The notes below the pieces were generated by a model, which was given only the letters and a program-made list of their open reading frames with translations, was not told the DNA's origin and ran no database searches. The translations under genes were made by a program, and so were the position numbers. 64,000 nucleotides of DNA, from assembly GCF_042677205.1 (NCBI RefSeq), contig NZ_JBHTIU010000012.1:62001-126000 (forward strand), read 5' to 3'. The DNA comes from Paenibacillus_L residui (GTDB taxonomy: Bacteria > Bacillota > Bacilli > Paenibacillales > NBRC-103111). The number at the start of each line of letters is the position of its first letter. Positions within the stretch are counted from its first letter, which is position 1. Positions 49,861 through 59,298 of the stretch are shown in pieces.

Positions 49861-51624
49861 ATGTCAAAAAAATTAAATGTTGTACTTAGCTTGCTCTTAT
49901 CTGGCACCTTAGTTCTCTCAGCCTGCAGCACAAAATCAGCCGATCCGCCGCCAGATACCTCAAGTCCACAGCCTAGCGCGAGCACCGCCCCATCCACGGC
50001 GCCCTCTGCCGCTCCAACTCCTGAACAGAGCAAGGCCACTAACACTTTCATCCCTGCATCCGACAAATCCAAGAGCCCTGCCGCGGCGCAAAGCAGGACA
50101 GACACGCTCATTATCGGGATGGAAGACTTCAAAGGCTTATTTAACGGGATTTATGGTGAATCCGCTTACGACAATTATGTTAACGGCGCGCTCTTCGATT
50201 CCTTAATGGATCTCAAGAGCGATGGGACGTACGAGCCCAGCGTCGCGAAGAAATGGGAGATTTCTGACGACAAGCTGGTCTATACCTATTACTTACGGGA
50301 TGACGTCAAGTTTAGCGACGGCACACCGTTGACCGCTGAAGATGTCGCCTTTACCTTGACGGTTATGCATGACAAGTCCTATGACGGCCCTTCAGATATG
50401 ATCAAAGCCATGATCAAGGGCGGTAAAGAATATAAGGAAGGAACCGCCACCGAAATCGAAGGCATTAAGGTCATCGACAAACATACGCTTGAAATTACAA
50501 CCACAGAAGCTAACTCATCCGCTTTACGCAGCGTTGGGTTATCTTCGATCATTCCCAAGCATTACTATGGCAAAGATTATAAGCAGGGCAATCTGGACTA
50601 TATGAAGGATCTGCATCAGAAGCCGCTCGGTTCCGGCCCTTATATTATGGAAGCTTACGTTCCCGGGCAAGAGGTTCGCTTCGTCGCGAATGAACATTAT
50701 TTTAAAGGAAAGCCGAAAATTCCCAAGCTGATTTACAAGGTAACCTCGAGTGATACGAATATTCAGACGCTGCAAGCCGGCGAGACGGATATGGAGATTC
50801 AGATCAACGTCAACAAGGACAATGTCGAACTGCTTAAATCGCTGGGATTTCTGGACATTACCCTCTACCCGACGAACGGGTACGGATACATCGGCTTCAA
50901 TCACAATGATCCGAAATTCAAGGATAAGCGGGTTCGGCAGGCGCTGACCTACGGCTTGAACCGGGAGGAAATTGTGGAGGCGGCTTACCAGGGCAATGCT
51001 AAAGTCATTAATGTACCGCAATCGAACGTATCCTGGGCGTACACCGATGACGTAAACAAATATGAATTCAACCTGGAGAAGGCCGCTCAGCTATTGGATG
51101 AAGCCGGCTGGAAGGTCGGAGCCGACGGCATCCGCGAGAAGGATGGAGTGAAATTCAAAATCCACTTCCTGGCTACTACCCCTAATCCGGTCAATGAAGT
51201 CATCATCCCTGTTGCCAAAGAGAACTATAAGGAATTGGGAATTTTATTTGAGCCGGATATGCTGGATTTCAATGCGGTGAAGGAGAAGCAGAAGAAGGGC
51301 GATTTCGACATGTTCTTCCTGGCATGGCAATTGACGGAGGATCCGGACTCGACAAATATTTTCTCAACGAACGGCTCGCAGAATGAAATCGGTTACTCCA
51401 ACCCGAAGGTGGATGAATTACTGGCAAAAGGGATCAAAGAGGTAGAAATCGAAAAAAGAAAGCCAATTTATCATGAGCTGTACAAAGTGCTGAACGAAGA
51501 TCCGCCTTATATTTTCTTGTACCAGCGGACAGACATGATGCCGATCAACGCTCGTGTACAGGGCTGGGATCTCTCCCCGTACAAGAAATTCTACTATAGC
51601 CTTCATCAAGTGGCCATCAATTGA
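49861..51624 (+). CDS. peptide-binding lipoprotein of an ABC importer (OppA/DppA family)
   Basis: 587 aa. Signal peptide with lipobox LVLSAC at about 19-24, then a Pro/Ser/Ala-rich linker to about residue 75. The SBP family 5 fold follows: YEPSVAKKWEISDDKLVYTYYLRDDVKFSDGTPLTAEDVAFTL, KPLGSGPYIMEAYVPGQEV, GYIGFNHNDPKFKDKRVRQALTYGLNREEIV. AAGGGAGG lies six bases before ATG. It captures peptides (or related solutes) for the four downstream proteins. A stable hairpin after the stop probably raises its yield relative to the membrane parts. Confidence 0.93.
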   Translation: MSKKLNVVLSLLLSGTLVLSACSTKSADPPPDTSSPQPSASTAPSTAPSAAPTPEQSKATNTFIPASDKSKSPAAAQSRTDTLIIGMEDFKGLFNGIYGESAYDNYVNGALFDSLMDLKSDGTYEPSVAKKWEISDDKLVYTYYLRDDVKFSDGTPLTAEDVAFTLTVMHDKSYDGPSDMIKAMIKGGKEYKEGTATEIEGIKVIDKHTLEITTTEANSSALRSVGLSSIIPKHYYGKDYKQGNLDYMKDLHQKPLGSGPYIMEAYVPGQEVRFVANEHYFKGKPKIPKLIYKVTSSDTNIQTLQAGETDMEIQINVNKDNVELLKSLGFLDITLYPTNGYGYIGFNHNDPKFKDKRVRQALTYGLNREEIVEAAYQGNAKVINVPQSNVSWAYTDDVNKYEFNLEKAAQLLDEAGWKVGADGIREKDGVKFKIHFLATTPNPVNEVIIPVAKENYKELGILFEPDMLDFNAVKEKQKKGDFDMFFLAWQLTEDPDSTNIFSTNGSQNEIGYSNPKVDELLAKGIKEVEIEKRKPIYHELYKVLNEDPPYIFLYQRTDMMPINARVQGWDLSPYKKFYYSLHQVAIN

Positions 51625-51673
51625 TACAGGGTTTGATTTGCTGTAGAAAGTCTGCACCACATTACCCGAAATC

Positions 51674-51703
51674 CATATGCCCAGCCTTCGAGCTGGGCAT
51701 ATG
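51674..51703 (+). other. intra-operon hairpin after the binding-protein gene
   Basis: Perfect 12-bp stem CATATGCCCAGC / GCTGGGCATATG with a CTTCGA loop and no T-run. Placed between the lipoprotein and first permease genes, where such stems are known to stabilise the 5' message or partly terminate. Confidence 0.7.
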
Positions 51704-51726
51704 GACTAACTACGAGGAGGAACGGA

Positions 51727-52689
51727 ATGAAGCAGTATGTCATTCGCAGATTGTTGAACATGATTCCTACCTTGATCGGAATCTCTCTCCTTATCTTTTT
51801 CGTCTTCTCCCTCGCCCCGGGCGATTTCGTAGATGCCAATTCCAACCCGAATCTGACTGCGGAAAGAGCTCAAGAGCTCAGGGAAATCTACGGCTTAGAC
51901 AAGCCTATGATGGAACGCTATTTCACATGGATAGGCAATGTTCTGAAAGGCGAATTCGGCGATTCTCTGATGTACAAACAGCCGGTGACGAAAGTTTTGA
52001 ATGATTATATGTGGAACTCCTTCCTGCTGGCTGTCGTCGCTCTCGTGCTGTACTGGATAATTGCCGTTTTTGTCGGCATTATCTCTGCGACAAGACAATA
52101 TTCCCTGTTCGATGCGGGAGCCACTTTTTTTGTGTTTGCGGCCATGTCGCTTCCTTCCTTTTTTATCGGACTTTTACTAATCAAATTATTTGCCGTTGAC
52201 TATCATATTTTCCCCGTCGGCGGAATGCATACGACCGGAAGCGATCTGAGCGGACTCTCGCGGCTCTGGGATTTGGCCAAGCATATGTTCCTTCCCGTTA
52301 TGGTGCTCACGATGATTCACGCCGGTTCACTGACCCGGTACGTTCGGACCAGCATGCTTGAGGTTATCAGGCAGGACTATATCCGCACTGCAAGAGCCAA
52401 GGGCCTGAAGGAGAAGGTAGTCATCTACAAGCATGCCTTAAGGAACGCCTTGCTTCCCGCCATCACCTTGTTCGGGCTGGAGCTTCCCGGGTTATTTGCC
52501 GGAGCCATTATCCTGGAGAGAATCTATAACTGGCCCGGAATCGGCCGAATCAATCTGGAAGCAGTGGGGTTGAGGGACTACCCATTTCTGATGGGCTTTA
52601 CAATGTTTCTGGCGCTGCTGACCGTTCTTGGAAACTTCCTGGCAGATTTATTATACGGAACGGCCGATCCCAGAATACGTCTGAAATAG
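51727..52689 (+). CDS. peptide ABC transporter permease, OppB/DppB type
   Basis: 320-aa membrane protein with about six helices; first helix MIPTLIGISLLIFFVFSLAPGDFVD. Family pattern LREIYGLDKPMMERYFTWIGNVLKGEFGDSLMYKQPV and the EAA loop IRQDYIRTARAKGLKEKVVIYKHALRNALLPAITLFG are clear. GAGGAGG lies before ATG. Forms the transmembrane channel with the OppC-type protein that starts 12 bases later. Confidence 0.93.
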   Translation: MKQYVIRRLLNMIPTLIGISLLIFFVFSLAPGDFVDANSNPNLTAERAQELREIYGLDKPMMERYFTWIGNVLKGEFGDSLMYKQPVTKVLNDYMWNSFLLAVVALVLYWIIAVFVGIISATRQYSLFDAGATFFVFAAMSLPSFFIGLLLIKLFAVDYHIFPVGGMHTTGSDLSGLSRLWDLAKHMFLPVMVLTMIHAGSLTRYVRTSMLEVIRQDYIRTARAKGLKEKVVIYKHALRNALLPAITLFGLELPGLFAGAIILERIYNWPGIGRINLEAVGLRDYPFLMGFTMFLALLTVLGNFLADLLYGTADPRIRLK

Positions 52690-52701
52690 GAGGAGATGGA
52701 C

Positions 52702-53625
52702 ATGAAACCGGCACCTTCAACAAATACTCAAGTAAGCGTCACCAAACGATCCCGCCCTTCTTCTCCCTGGAGGCTTGCATTGCGACGATTGCGCAAAAAC
52801 CGGATGGCCATGATCGGACTGACCGTGCTCGCCTTCATGGTTTTGTTCTGTTTCGTCGGCCCCCTCATCTCTTCCCACCTGACGGAGAAGGTCAGTGTAG
52901 CTAACGGCAACAAAGCTCCTAACTCCACTCATTGGCTGGGAACTGACAAGTTGGGCAGAGATGTGCTGACACGCACGATGCTGGCCGGGCGGATTTCGCT
53001 GACCGTCGGCATTGCGGCCATGTTCATTGCGGTCCTGATCGGCAGTGTGTTGGGCGCCATTGCCGGTTATTACCGTGGCTGGGCGGATTCTATCATAATG
53101 AGATTGGCCGATATTATCTATTCCGTCCCCAACCTGCCCTTGCTTATTTTGTTGGGGGCCGTTCTATCCGATTTGAAAATTCCCGCCGAGGCGCGAATAT
53201 ATGTCGTCATGTTCATACTCGGCATGCTAGCCTGGGCCACCTTGTCCCGCCTGGTCCGAAGTCAGGTCTTAAGCCTCAGGGAGCAGGAATTCATGCAGGC
53301 GGCCGAGGTGCTCGGATTAAGAGATCATCGTAAAATTTTCCGCCATCTGCTGCCCAACACCGTTCCGATTATCATCGTGTCGGCCACGTTGTTGGTAGCT
53401 TCGGCCATTCTGGCCGAGTCCGCCTTGAGCTGGCTTGGACTGGGGGTCATCCCTCCCACTCCGTCGTGGGGGAATATGATCCAGGCGGCCAACAATCTCG
53501 TCGATTTTCAATTACGGCCTTGGCTATGGATTCCACCCGGAATCTGCATCTTTGTCACCGTCATCTCCATCAATCTGATCGGGGACGGATTACGAGACGC
53601 CTTAGACCCTAAAATGAAAAGATAG
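52702..53625 (+). CDS. peptide ABC transporter permease, OppC/DppC type
   Basis: 307 aa from ATG 52702 (MKPAPSTNTQ), preferred over ATG 52696, which is too close to GGAGG. N-terminal cytoplasmic segment, then helix NRMAMIGLTVLAFMVLFCFVGPLI, the OppC_N block HWLGTDKLGRDVLTRTMLAGRISLTVGIAA and the EAA loop LREQEFMQAAEVLGLRDHRKIFRHLLPNTVPIIIV. Ends with AILAESALSWLGLGVIPPTPSWGNMI, typical of the family. Confidence 0.93.
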   Translation: MKPAPSTNTQVSVTKRSRPSSPWRLALRRLRKNRMAMIGLTVLAFMVLFCFVGPLISSHLTEKVSVANGNKAPNSTHWLGTDKLGRDVLTRTMLAGRISLTVGIAAMFIAVLIGSVLGAIAGYYRGWADSIIMRLADIIYSVPNLPLLILLGAVLSDLKIPAEARIYVVMFILGMLAWATLSRLVRSQVLSLREQEFMQAAEVLGLRDHRKIFRHLLPNTVPIIIVSATLLVASAILAESALSWLGLGVIPPTPSWGNMIQAANNLVDFQLRPWLWIPPGICIFVTVISINLIGDGLRDALDPKMKR

Positions 53626-53636
53626 GAGAAACGAAT

Positions 53637-54623
53637 ATGGCAGAAAATTTGGTGGAGTTTCGCAATTTAAAAACATCCTTCTACACCGAGGCCGGCGTCG
53701 TCCAAGCGGTCAATGATGTCAGTTTTAAAATAAAAGAAGGGGAGACGTTATGCGTCGTTGGCGAATCCGGCTGCGGCAAAAGCGTCACCGCCATGTCTCT
53801 GATGAGGCTTATCGCCTCTCCCCCCGGGAAGATCGAAAGCGGAGAAATCCTGTTCCGGGGTCAGGATTTGCTCAAGCTGAAGGAGCATGAAATGCGGGCC
53901 ATACGCGGCAACGAGATCGCGATGATTTTCCAGGAGCCCATGTCATCCTTGAACCCGGTCCTCAAGATCGGGGAGCAAATCATGGAACCGCTGATAGAGC
54001 ATAAGCTGCTCTCCAAAAAAGAGGCCCGCGAAAAAGCGATAGACATGATCCGTTTGGTCGGCATTCCGCGCGCGGAGCAAATCATGGACTCTTATCCCCA
54101 TGAGTTAAGCGGCGGGATGAGGCAAAGAATCATGATCGCCATAGCGTTAAGCTGTGATCCGAAGCTGCTGATCGCAGACGAGCCGACGACCGCGCTGGAC
54201 GTGACAATCCAGGCGCAAATTCTTGATTTAATGAGAAAAATCAAGGAGCAGCTGAACACCTCTCTTATGCTGATTACCCATGACCTTGGGGTGGTCGCTG
54301 AAATGGCCGATTATGTCGTCGTTATGTACGCCGGCAAAGTGATTGAGGAAGCGCCGGTTGTCGAGCTTTTCCATAACCCCAAGCATCCGTATACCCAAGG
54401 GCTGCTTAAAGCGAAGCCTATTTTGTACAAGAAGCAAAAACGGCTCTATTCCATCCCCGGACAGGTGCCTAACCCGATCTCGCTGGGAAATAACTGCTAT
54501 TTCAGCGATCGCTGCGATCGCTGCATGCCGGTTTGCAAAGAGGCCCAACCGGATTTACTGGTAGAAAACAAGGAGCATAAAGTAGCCTGCTGGCTTTACG
54601 AGGGAGGGGCCGCCCATGGGTGA
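53637..54623 (+). CDS. peptide ABC transporter ATP-binding protein, OppD/DppD type
   Basis: 328 aa. Walker A GESGCGKSVT, Q-loop IAMIFQEPMSSLNPV, signature LSGGMRQRIMIA, Walker B LLIADEPTTALD, and H-loop LMLITHDLGVVAEM. The C-terminal oligopeptide domain has the cysteine pattern CYFSDRCDRCMPVC. It starts 11 bases after the OppC-type permease and overlaps the OppF-type gene by 8 bases. It energises import together with that partner. Confidence 0.95.
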   Translation: MAENLVEFRNLKTSFYTEAGVVQAVNDVSFKIKEGETLCVVGESGCGKSVTAMSLMRLIASPPGKIESGEILFRGQDLLKLKEHEMRAIRGNEIAMIFQEPMSSLNPVLKIGEQIMEPLIEHKLLSKKEAREKAIDMIRLVGIPRAEQIMDSYPHELSGGMRQRIMIAIALSCDPKLLIADEPTTALDVTIQAQILDLMRKIKEQLNTSLMLITHDLGVVAEMADYVVVMYAGKVIEEAPVVELFHNPKHPYTQGLLKAKPILYKKQKRLYSIPGQVPNPISLGNNCYFSDRCDRCMPVCKEAQPDLLVENKEHKVACWLYEGGAAHG

Positions 54624-55581
54624 GGTATTGTTGGAGGTTCAACGGTTAAAAAAATATTTTCCGATCCGCGGCGGGATTTTGCAAAGAACGGTGGGTCACG
54701 TCAAAGCGGTAGACGACGTTTCCTTCACCCTGAAGAAGGGGGAAACCCTCGGCCTGGTCGGTGAGTCCGGCTGCGGCAAAAGCACGGTTGGCCGCACCAT
54801 CCTTCGCCTGAATGATAAAACGGAAGGACAGGTGCTCTTTCAGGGGACGAACATTCATGAGCTTCCTAGGAAAGAGCTGAGGAAGCTGCGTCCGAGGATG
54901 CAGCTGGTGTTTCAGGACCCCTACAGCTCTTTGAACCCGCGGATGAAAATAGGCGAAGCCATTGGCGAAGCACTGATTGACCACGGAATCGCAGACCGGA
55001 AGGAGGTCCGTGAAAGGGTGCTTGAGGTGCTGAATATTTGCGGGCTCGCGCCGTATCATATCGATCGTTTTCCGCATGAGTTTTCCGGCGGACAGAGACA
55101 GCGGATCGGAATAGCAAGGGCTCTGATTCTGGATCCCGACTTCATCGTCGCGGATGAACCGGTCTCGGCTCTGGATGTTTCCATCCAAGCCCAGATCATT
55201 AACCTGCTGAGCGACCTGCAGGAAACGAAGAGGCTCACATATCTGTTTATCTCACACGATCTTAGCGTCGTAGAGCATCTGTGTACCCATGTTGCTGTCA
55301 TGTACCTGGGTTCGATGGTCGAGCAGGCATCCAGAGAGGAGCTCTTCCGCAACCCTCTCCATCCGTATACGAAGGCTCTCCTGTCGGCAGTTCCTATTCC
55401 CGACCCTGTCATGCGGAGAGAAAGGATTGTGCTGAAGGGCGATATCCCGAGCCCGGCCAACCCGCCATCGGGCTGCAAGTTTCATACCCGCTGTCCCATG
55501 GCGGTGGATCAGTGCAAATCCGAGGTCCCGAAGTACCGGGAAGTGGCCCCCGGCCACCACGTCGCCTGCCATCTGGTGTAA
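54616..55581 (+). CDS. peptide ABC transporter ATP-binding protein, OppF/DppF type
   Basis: 321 aa. Walker A GESGCGKSTVGRTILRL, Q-loop MQLVFQDPYSSLNPRM, signature FSGGQRQRIGIARAL, Walker B FIVADEPVSALD, and H-loop YLFISHDLSVVEHL. C-terminal cysteines in GCKFHTRCPMAVDQC. Overlaps the OppD-type gene by 8 bases after GGGAGGGG. Its stop codon lies inside the first copy of a 66-bp tandem duplication. Confidence 0.95.
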   Translation: MGEVLLEVQRLKKYFPIRGGILQRTVGHVKAVDDVSFTLKKGETLGLVGESGCGKSTVGRTILRLNDKTEGQVLFQGTNIHELPRKELRKLRPRMQLVFQDPYSSLNPRMKIGEAIGEALIDHGIADRKEVRERVLEVLNICGLAPYHIDRFPHEFSGGQRQRIGIARALILDPDFIVADEPVSALDVSIQAQIINLLSDLQETKRLTYLFISHDLSVVEHLCTHVAVMYLGSMVEQASREELFRNPLHPYTKALLSAVPIPDPVMRRERIVLKGDIPSPANPPSGCKFHTRCPMAVDQCKSEVPKYREVAPGHHVACHLV

Positions 55582-55708
55582 AATACCCCACAAAGTGACG
55601 CGTAACCTTCGAAGTGTATTCCGGATACTTTGCGGGGAGCCCTGTAAAATACCCCACAAAGTGACGCGTAACCTTCGAAGTGTATTCCGGATACTTTGCG
55701 GGGAGCCC
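55577..55708 (+). repeat. perfect 66-bp tandem duplication forming two hairpins
   Basis: Two identical 66-base copies (55577-55642 and 55643-55708) beginning TGTAAAATACCCC. Each contains the inverted repeat CCCCACAAAGT / ACTTTGCGGGG around a 30-base middle with CTTCGAAG. The first copy includes the importer's last stop codon. Probably a duplicated 3' stem-loop of the opp transcript; perfect identity implies recent origin. Confidence 0.9.
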
Positions 55709-55728
55709 CGGAACTTAACACTTGCATC

Positions 55729-55757
55729 TTGAAGATTCTGATAGTATTCTATATAAA
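55729..55757 (+). promoter_or_regulatory. promoter of the T-box/proS transcript
   Basis: TTGAAG at 55729-55734 and TATAAA at 55752-55757, spacer 17; transcription would begin near 55764, just before the T-box leader. Confidence 0.65.
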
Positions 55758-55763
55758 ATCATT

Positions 55764-56003
55764 ATTGCAGGAAAAGCCATGACCCAGGACATGGGATTCC
55801 ACGATTCGATGGTTCAGAGAGGAAATCCGCGGCTGGAAGGTTTCCCGATTCGAAGGAATCTCCCCGCCTTGCGAGCTGTAACGGGGAATCAGCAACCGTT
55901 ACCGGAACCTATCCGTTATCAGGCAGAAGGACCGTTAATTACAATTAACGGTTAAATAAGGGTGGTACCACGGCGCATTCGTCCCTGACGGATGCGCTTT
56001 TTT
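55764..56003 (+). promoter_or_regulatory. T-box riboswitch (tRNA-sensing leader) of proS
   Basis: The highly conserved T-box AAGGGTGGTACCACGG is at about 55959-55973. It is followed by the intrinsic terminator GCGCATTCGTC / GACGGATGCGC with TTTTTT (55973-56003), whose 5' arm competes with the antiterminator. The stem I region shows the AG-bulge-like AGAGAGGAAA and GGCTGGAAGG. Uncharged tRNA-Pro would favour read-through into proS. I could not fix the specifier codon by eye. Confidence 0.9.
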
Positions 56004-56056
56004 GCGTCCTTCTTATTGGCTTCCAATCCAAATTTGTTTCTTGGGAGGTTATATTT

Positions 56057-57760
56057 ATGCTTCAAAGCAAGCTTCTGATTCCCACCTTGCGTGATGCGCC
56101 GTCAGAGGCGGATGTCGTGAGCCATCAGCTTATGCTTCGGGCGGGATTGATCCGGCCGCTGGCCGCCGGCATCTACACTTACTTGCCGTTAGGATGGCGA
56201 GTGCTGAGGAAAGTCTCCTCCATCATCCGGGAAGAGATGGATCGAATAGGCGCGCAGGAAATGCTGATGCCGGCAATGCAGCCTGCGGAGCTATGGCAGC
56301 AATCGGGGCGCTACTCTCTGTACGGTCCCGAGCTTGTGCGGCTATACGACCGCCATAATCGTGAATTTGCACTCGGCCCGACTCATGAGGAAGTGATTAC
56401 TTCATTAATCCGGGATGAAGTCAATTCTTATCGCAAGCTGCCGATGATCCTGTATCAAATCCAGACTAAATTCCGGGACGAACGCCGACCGCGATACGGA
56501 CTGCTGAGAGGCCGGGAATTTATGATGAAGGATGCTTATTCATTCGACGCGGATTGGGAAAGCTTGGACGATACGTATCGGAACGTATACTATGCCTATA
56601 CCCGCATCTTTGACCGCTGCGGGCTCACCTACCGGGTTGTGGAAGCCGATGCCGGGACTATCGGCGGAGAAGGCGAAACCCATGAATTTATGGCTCTGGC
56701 CGACATTGGCGAGGATACGGTCGCAGTCTGCTCGCATTGCAGCTATTCCGCCAATCTGGAGACGGCCTATACTAGGCATGGAGCGTCACCTGCGGAAGCA
56801 CGGACTGTCCCCAAGCCCGAGAAGATTCATACACCGGGGGTCCGCACCATCGATCAGCTGACAGCTTCGTTGGACATCGAGGCCGGGCATATTCTGAAGA
56901 CGCTCATTTACATGGCGGACGGCCGCCCTGTCGCCGTGATTGTGCGAGGCGACCATGAAGTGAACGAAACCAAGCTTAAGAATGCTCTCCGAGCGAATCA
57001 TATCGAGCTGGCAAATGAGGAAATAGTCCGTCAACATACGGGGGCCCCGATAGGATTTGCCGGACCGGTCGGCTTGAGCCTGCCCCTATGGATCGATCAG
57101 GAAGCCGCTATTATTGAATCCGGAGTCGCAGGTGCAAATGAACCGAATTATCATCTGCGCTATGTCGTTCCCGGGCGGGATTTCCCCTTGGAGCATATAG
57201 GCGATTACCGTAATGTAACGGAGGGAGATTCTTGCCCGCATTGCGAAGGGACTTTCAAATTTTATCGCGGGATCGAAGTCGGCCATGTTTTCAAACTGGG
57301 GACCAAATACAGCGCGGCTCTAGGGGCAGGCTTCTTGAATGCCGCAGGCCGGGAGAACCCGGTAATCATGGGCTGCTATGGAATTGGCGTCTCACGCATT
57401 CTGTCCGCGGTCATCGAGCAGAATCATGATGATGGCGGAATCCTGTGGCCGATGGCGATCGCCCCTTTCCATGTGCATTTGATTCCGGTTTCCGTTCAAG
57501 ATCCGGTACAGCGAGGTCTTGCGGAAAAGCTATACTATCGTCTGCAGGCAGAGGGCATGGAAGTGTTGATGGATGACCGGGAGGAGCGGCCCGGGGTCAA
57601 ATTCAAAGACTCCGATCTGATCGGTATTCCTATAAGGATCGTAGTCGGCAAACAAGCCGGCGAAGGCTTGGTGGAAATTAAAGAACGAGGGCAGGCCGCT
57701 GCGGAAGTCATCGGTTACGAGGATGTTGTCACTCATGTCTTGGGAAGGATGAAGAGCTGA
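56057..57760 (+). CDS. proS: prolyl-tRNA synthetase, bacterial type with editing domain
   Basis: 567 aa, the standard bacterial ProS length. Class II motif 2 region KFRDERRPRYGLLRGREFMMKDAYSFD, preceded by PLGWRVLRKVSSIIREEMDRIGAQEMLMPAMQPAELW and TSHEE-like LGPTHEEVITSLIRDEVNSYRKLP. The INS editing domain occupies about 220-390. Motif 3 is in MGCYGIGVSRILSAVIEQNHDDGGILWP, followed by the anticodon-binding domain (PVSVQDPVQRGLAEKLYYRL). GGGAGG lies before ATG. Controlled by the T-box upstream. Confidence 0.97.
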   Translation: MLQSKLLIPTLRDAPSEADVVSHQLMLRAGLIRPLAAGIYTYLPLGWRVLRKVSSIIREEMDRIGAQEMLMPAMQPAELWQQSGRYSLYGPELVRLYDRHNREFALGPTHEEVITSLIRDEVNSYRKLPMILYQIQTKFRDERRPRYGLLRGREFMMKDAYSFDADWESLDDTYRNVYYAYTRIFDRCGLTYRVVEADAGTIGGEGETHEFMALADIGEDTVAVCSHCSYSANLETAYTRHGASPAEARTVPKPEKIHTPGVRTIDQLTASLDIEAGHILKTLIYMADGRPVAVIVRGDHEVNETKLKNALRANHIELANEEIVRQHTGAPIGFAGPVGLSLPLWIDQEAAIIESGVAGANEPNYHLRYVVPGRDFPLEHIGDYRNVTEGDSCPHCEGTFKFYRGIEVGHVFKLGTKYSAALGAGFLNAAGRENPVIMGCYGIGVSRILSAVIEQNHDDGGILWPMAIAPFHVHLIPVSVQDPVQRGLAEKLYYRLQAEGMEVLMDDREERPGVKFKDSDLIGIPIRIVVGKQAGEGLVEIKERGQAAAEVIGYEDVVTHVLGRMKS

Positions 57761-57854
57761 AGAAGTATCGGGATCTATCCCTCGGCTAATGAAGATTAGC
57801 TGGGCGGCAGTACTTTCGTCAGGCAGGTCTTCTATTCTGCCCCGCCCCCAACCC

Positions 57855-57891
57855 CAAAAAACTCCTTGGCCCGATTTCCGGTCCAAGGAGT
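57855..57891 (-). terminator. terminator of the UDP-sugar pyrophosphorylase gene
   Basis: On the minus strand, ACTCCTTGG / CCAAGGAGT with a 13-base loop followed by TTTTTT. May also act weakly for proS on the plus strand. Confidence 0.8.
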
Positions 57892-57924
57892 CATGCTTTG
57901 ACAAGGATTTGCTTGACTATCCAG

Positions 57925-59298
57925 CTAGATGCTCTGTTCTTGCTCCAGCAGTTCGGAAATTCTCAAATGAAGCCCTTCACCGGCATAGGATATAAGTGGA
58001 GAGATTTCCACGGTCCGGCCCTCCAGCAGCTCCTCCGCTGCCCCGGCTTCAAGAAGCCATTTGCGGTGCAGCTCCAGAACAAGCTTCCTCGCTGTCTCCG
58101 GACTGTCTTCCCCTTCCTTGTTCTTGACCGGTGCGAATTCCTCGCTGCGGTTAACCTGCAGCACCGCCAGTTTATCTGCCAGCGGAAACAGGTCAAAGAT
58201 GAACCGCTCGAACTTATACGCATTAGGCTCGGAAGGCTTGAGCGGATTACCTTGCTCATCGATAGCGGCTATCTTCTTATGAGCGGCATGATATGGCAGC
58301 GGATAATCAGCGCCCTTCTCGACGAAATCGAGGCGGAACAGATGCATCGAAATGTTGGCCTGGTCATACAACAGACGCCCTTCCTCATTCTGTGCCGTCA
58401 TCATCTCGCGCGGCATATCGGAATATTCGATGACTGCGGGCCGCCCCCGGTTGAGGCAGACGATTCCCACCTTCTCTTCCGGATGGGATTTCGGAACGAC
58501 TTTGCAGGCTGCAGAAGCCCCGCTGGAGATGGTGTACCCGATAAATTTCGGGTCCGCTACCTTCACCAAAGCGTTGTCGACATTGTAATAAAATACCCAT
58601 TCCACTCCTCGTGCTTTCATATCCGCCAATGCGCCGGAACGCTTGATGGCTGCGAAGCAATCCCCATTGCCGGCCGGGGCCAGACTGATCCGGTCTTTGT
58701 CAGCCAGCAATATTTTGCCCTCGGCATCTATGGCGGGCAGTACGCTCTGCTCGAAGAAGAAAATCGCTTCCCGGGGATAACCGAAATAATCCGCTTTCCG
58801 GAAAAATTCCGTTGTTTCCCCATCGTTTTCGGGGCTGGTCATCACATACCAAGGAATAGTTCGCCCCGCTTGCGAGCTCAAATTTAGTAGTCTCTCGGCC
58901 TGCAGCTGGAATAAAGATTTTCCGGAAGGAAGGCCAATATTGAAGGTTCCCTTAGGCCCGTCGTGGCCCAAGCGGCTTCCCTGTCCTCCCGCTACCACCA
59001 GAGCGGCCACCCGGCCTGAACGAAGCGCCTGCCAGCCGGCCTCCTCCTCCTGCTGTTTCCTCTCTTCACTGAATTCATCCCAGACTCCCGCTTCTATCGG
59101 AGTTAATTCATTTTCCATCTGCGCCGGGCTATCCGTCCTCTGATCGAATAACGCAGCTACTTGCTCGAAATCGAGAGAAAAAATCTGATCCAGCAGGCTC
59201 TCCTGAGCCTCGGCTGTCAAATCATGATAGAAATTCAATAAATGCTGTTGATTATACTGACGAAGCAGCGCTTCGGCTTGTTCCTTCCTGGACTTCAT
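57925..59298 (-). CDS. UDP-sugar pyrophosphorylase (UDPGP family, UAP-like)
   Basis: 457 aa of the eukaryote-type UDPGP family, distinct from GalU/GlmU. N-terminal nucleotide loop ALVVAGGQGSRLGHDGPKGTFNIGLPSGKSLFQLQAERL, middle APAGNGDCFAAIKRSGALADMKARGVEWVFYYNVDNALVKVADPKFIGY, and SYAGEGLH near the end. This pattern is closest to UDP-N-acetylhexosamine pyrophosphorylases, so it would make UDP-GlcNAc/GalNAc or UDP-Glc from the sugar-1-phosphate. GAGGGGAG precedes ATG; an extended -10 (TGGTACAAT, minus strand, 59411-59403) lies about 105 bases upstream. Stand-alone gene. Confidence 0.88.
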   Translation of the reverse strand: MKSRKEQAEALLRQYNQQHLLNFYHDLTAEAQESLLDQIFSLDFEQVAALFDQRTDSPAQMENELTPIEAGVWDEFSEERKQQEEEAGWQALRSGRVAALVVAGGQGSRLGHDGPKGTFNIGLPSGKSLFQLQAERLLNLSSQAGRTIPWYVMTSPENDGETTEFFRKADYFGYPREAIFFFEQSVLPAIDAEGKILLADKDRISLAPAGNGDCFAAIKRSGALADMKARGVEWVFYYNVDNALVKVADPKFIGYTISSGASAACKVVPKSHPEEKVGIVCLNRGRPAVIEYSDMPREMMTAQNEEGRLLYDQANISMHLFRLDFVEKGADYPLPYHAAHKKIAAIDEQGNPLKPSEPNAYKFERFIFDLFPLADKLAVLQVNRSEEFAPVKNKEGEDSPETARKLVLELHRKWLLEAGAAEELLEGRTVEISPLISYAGEGLHLRISELLEQEQSI

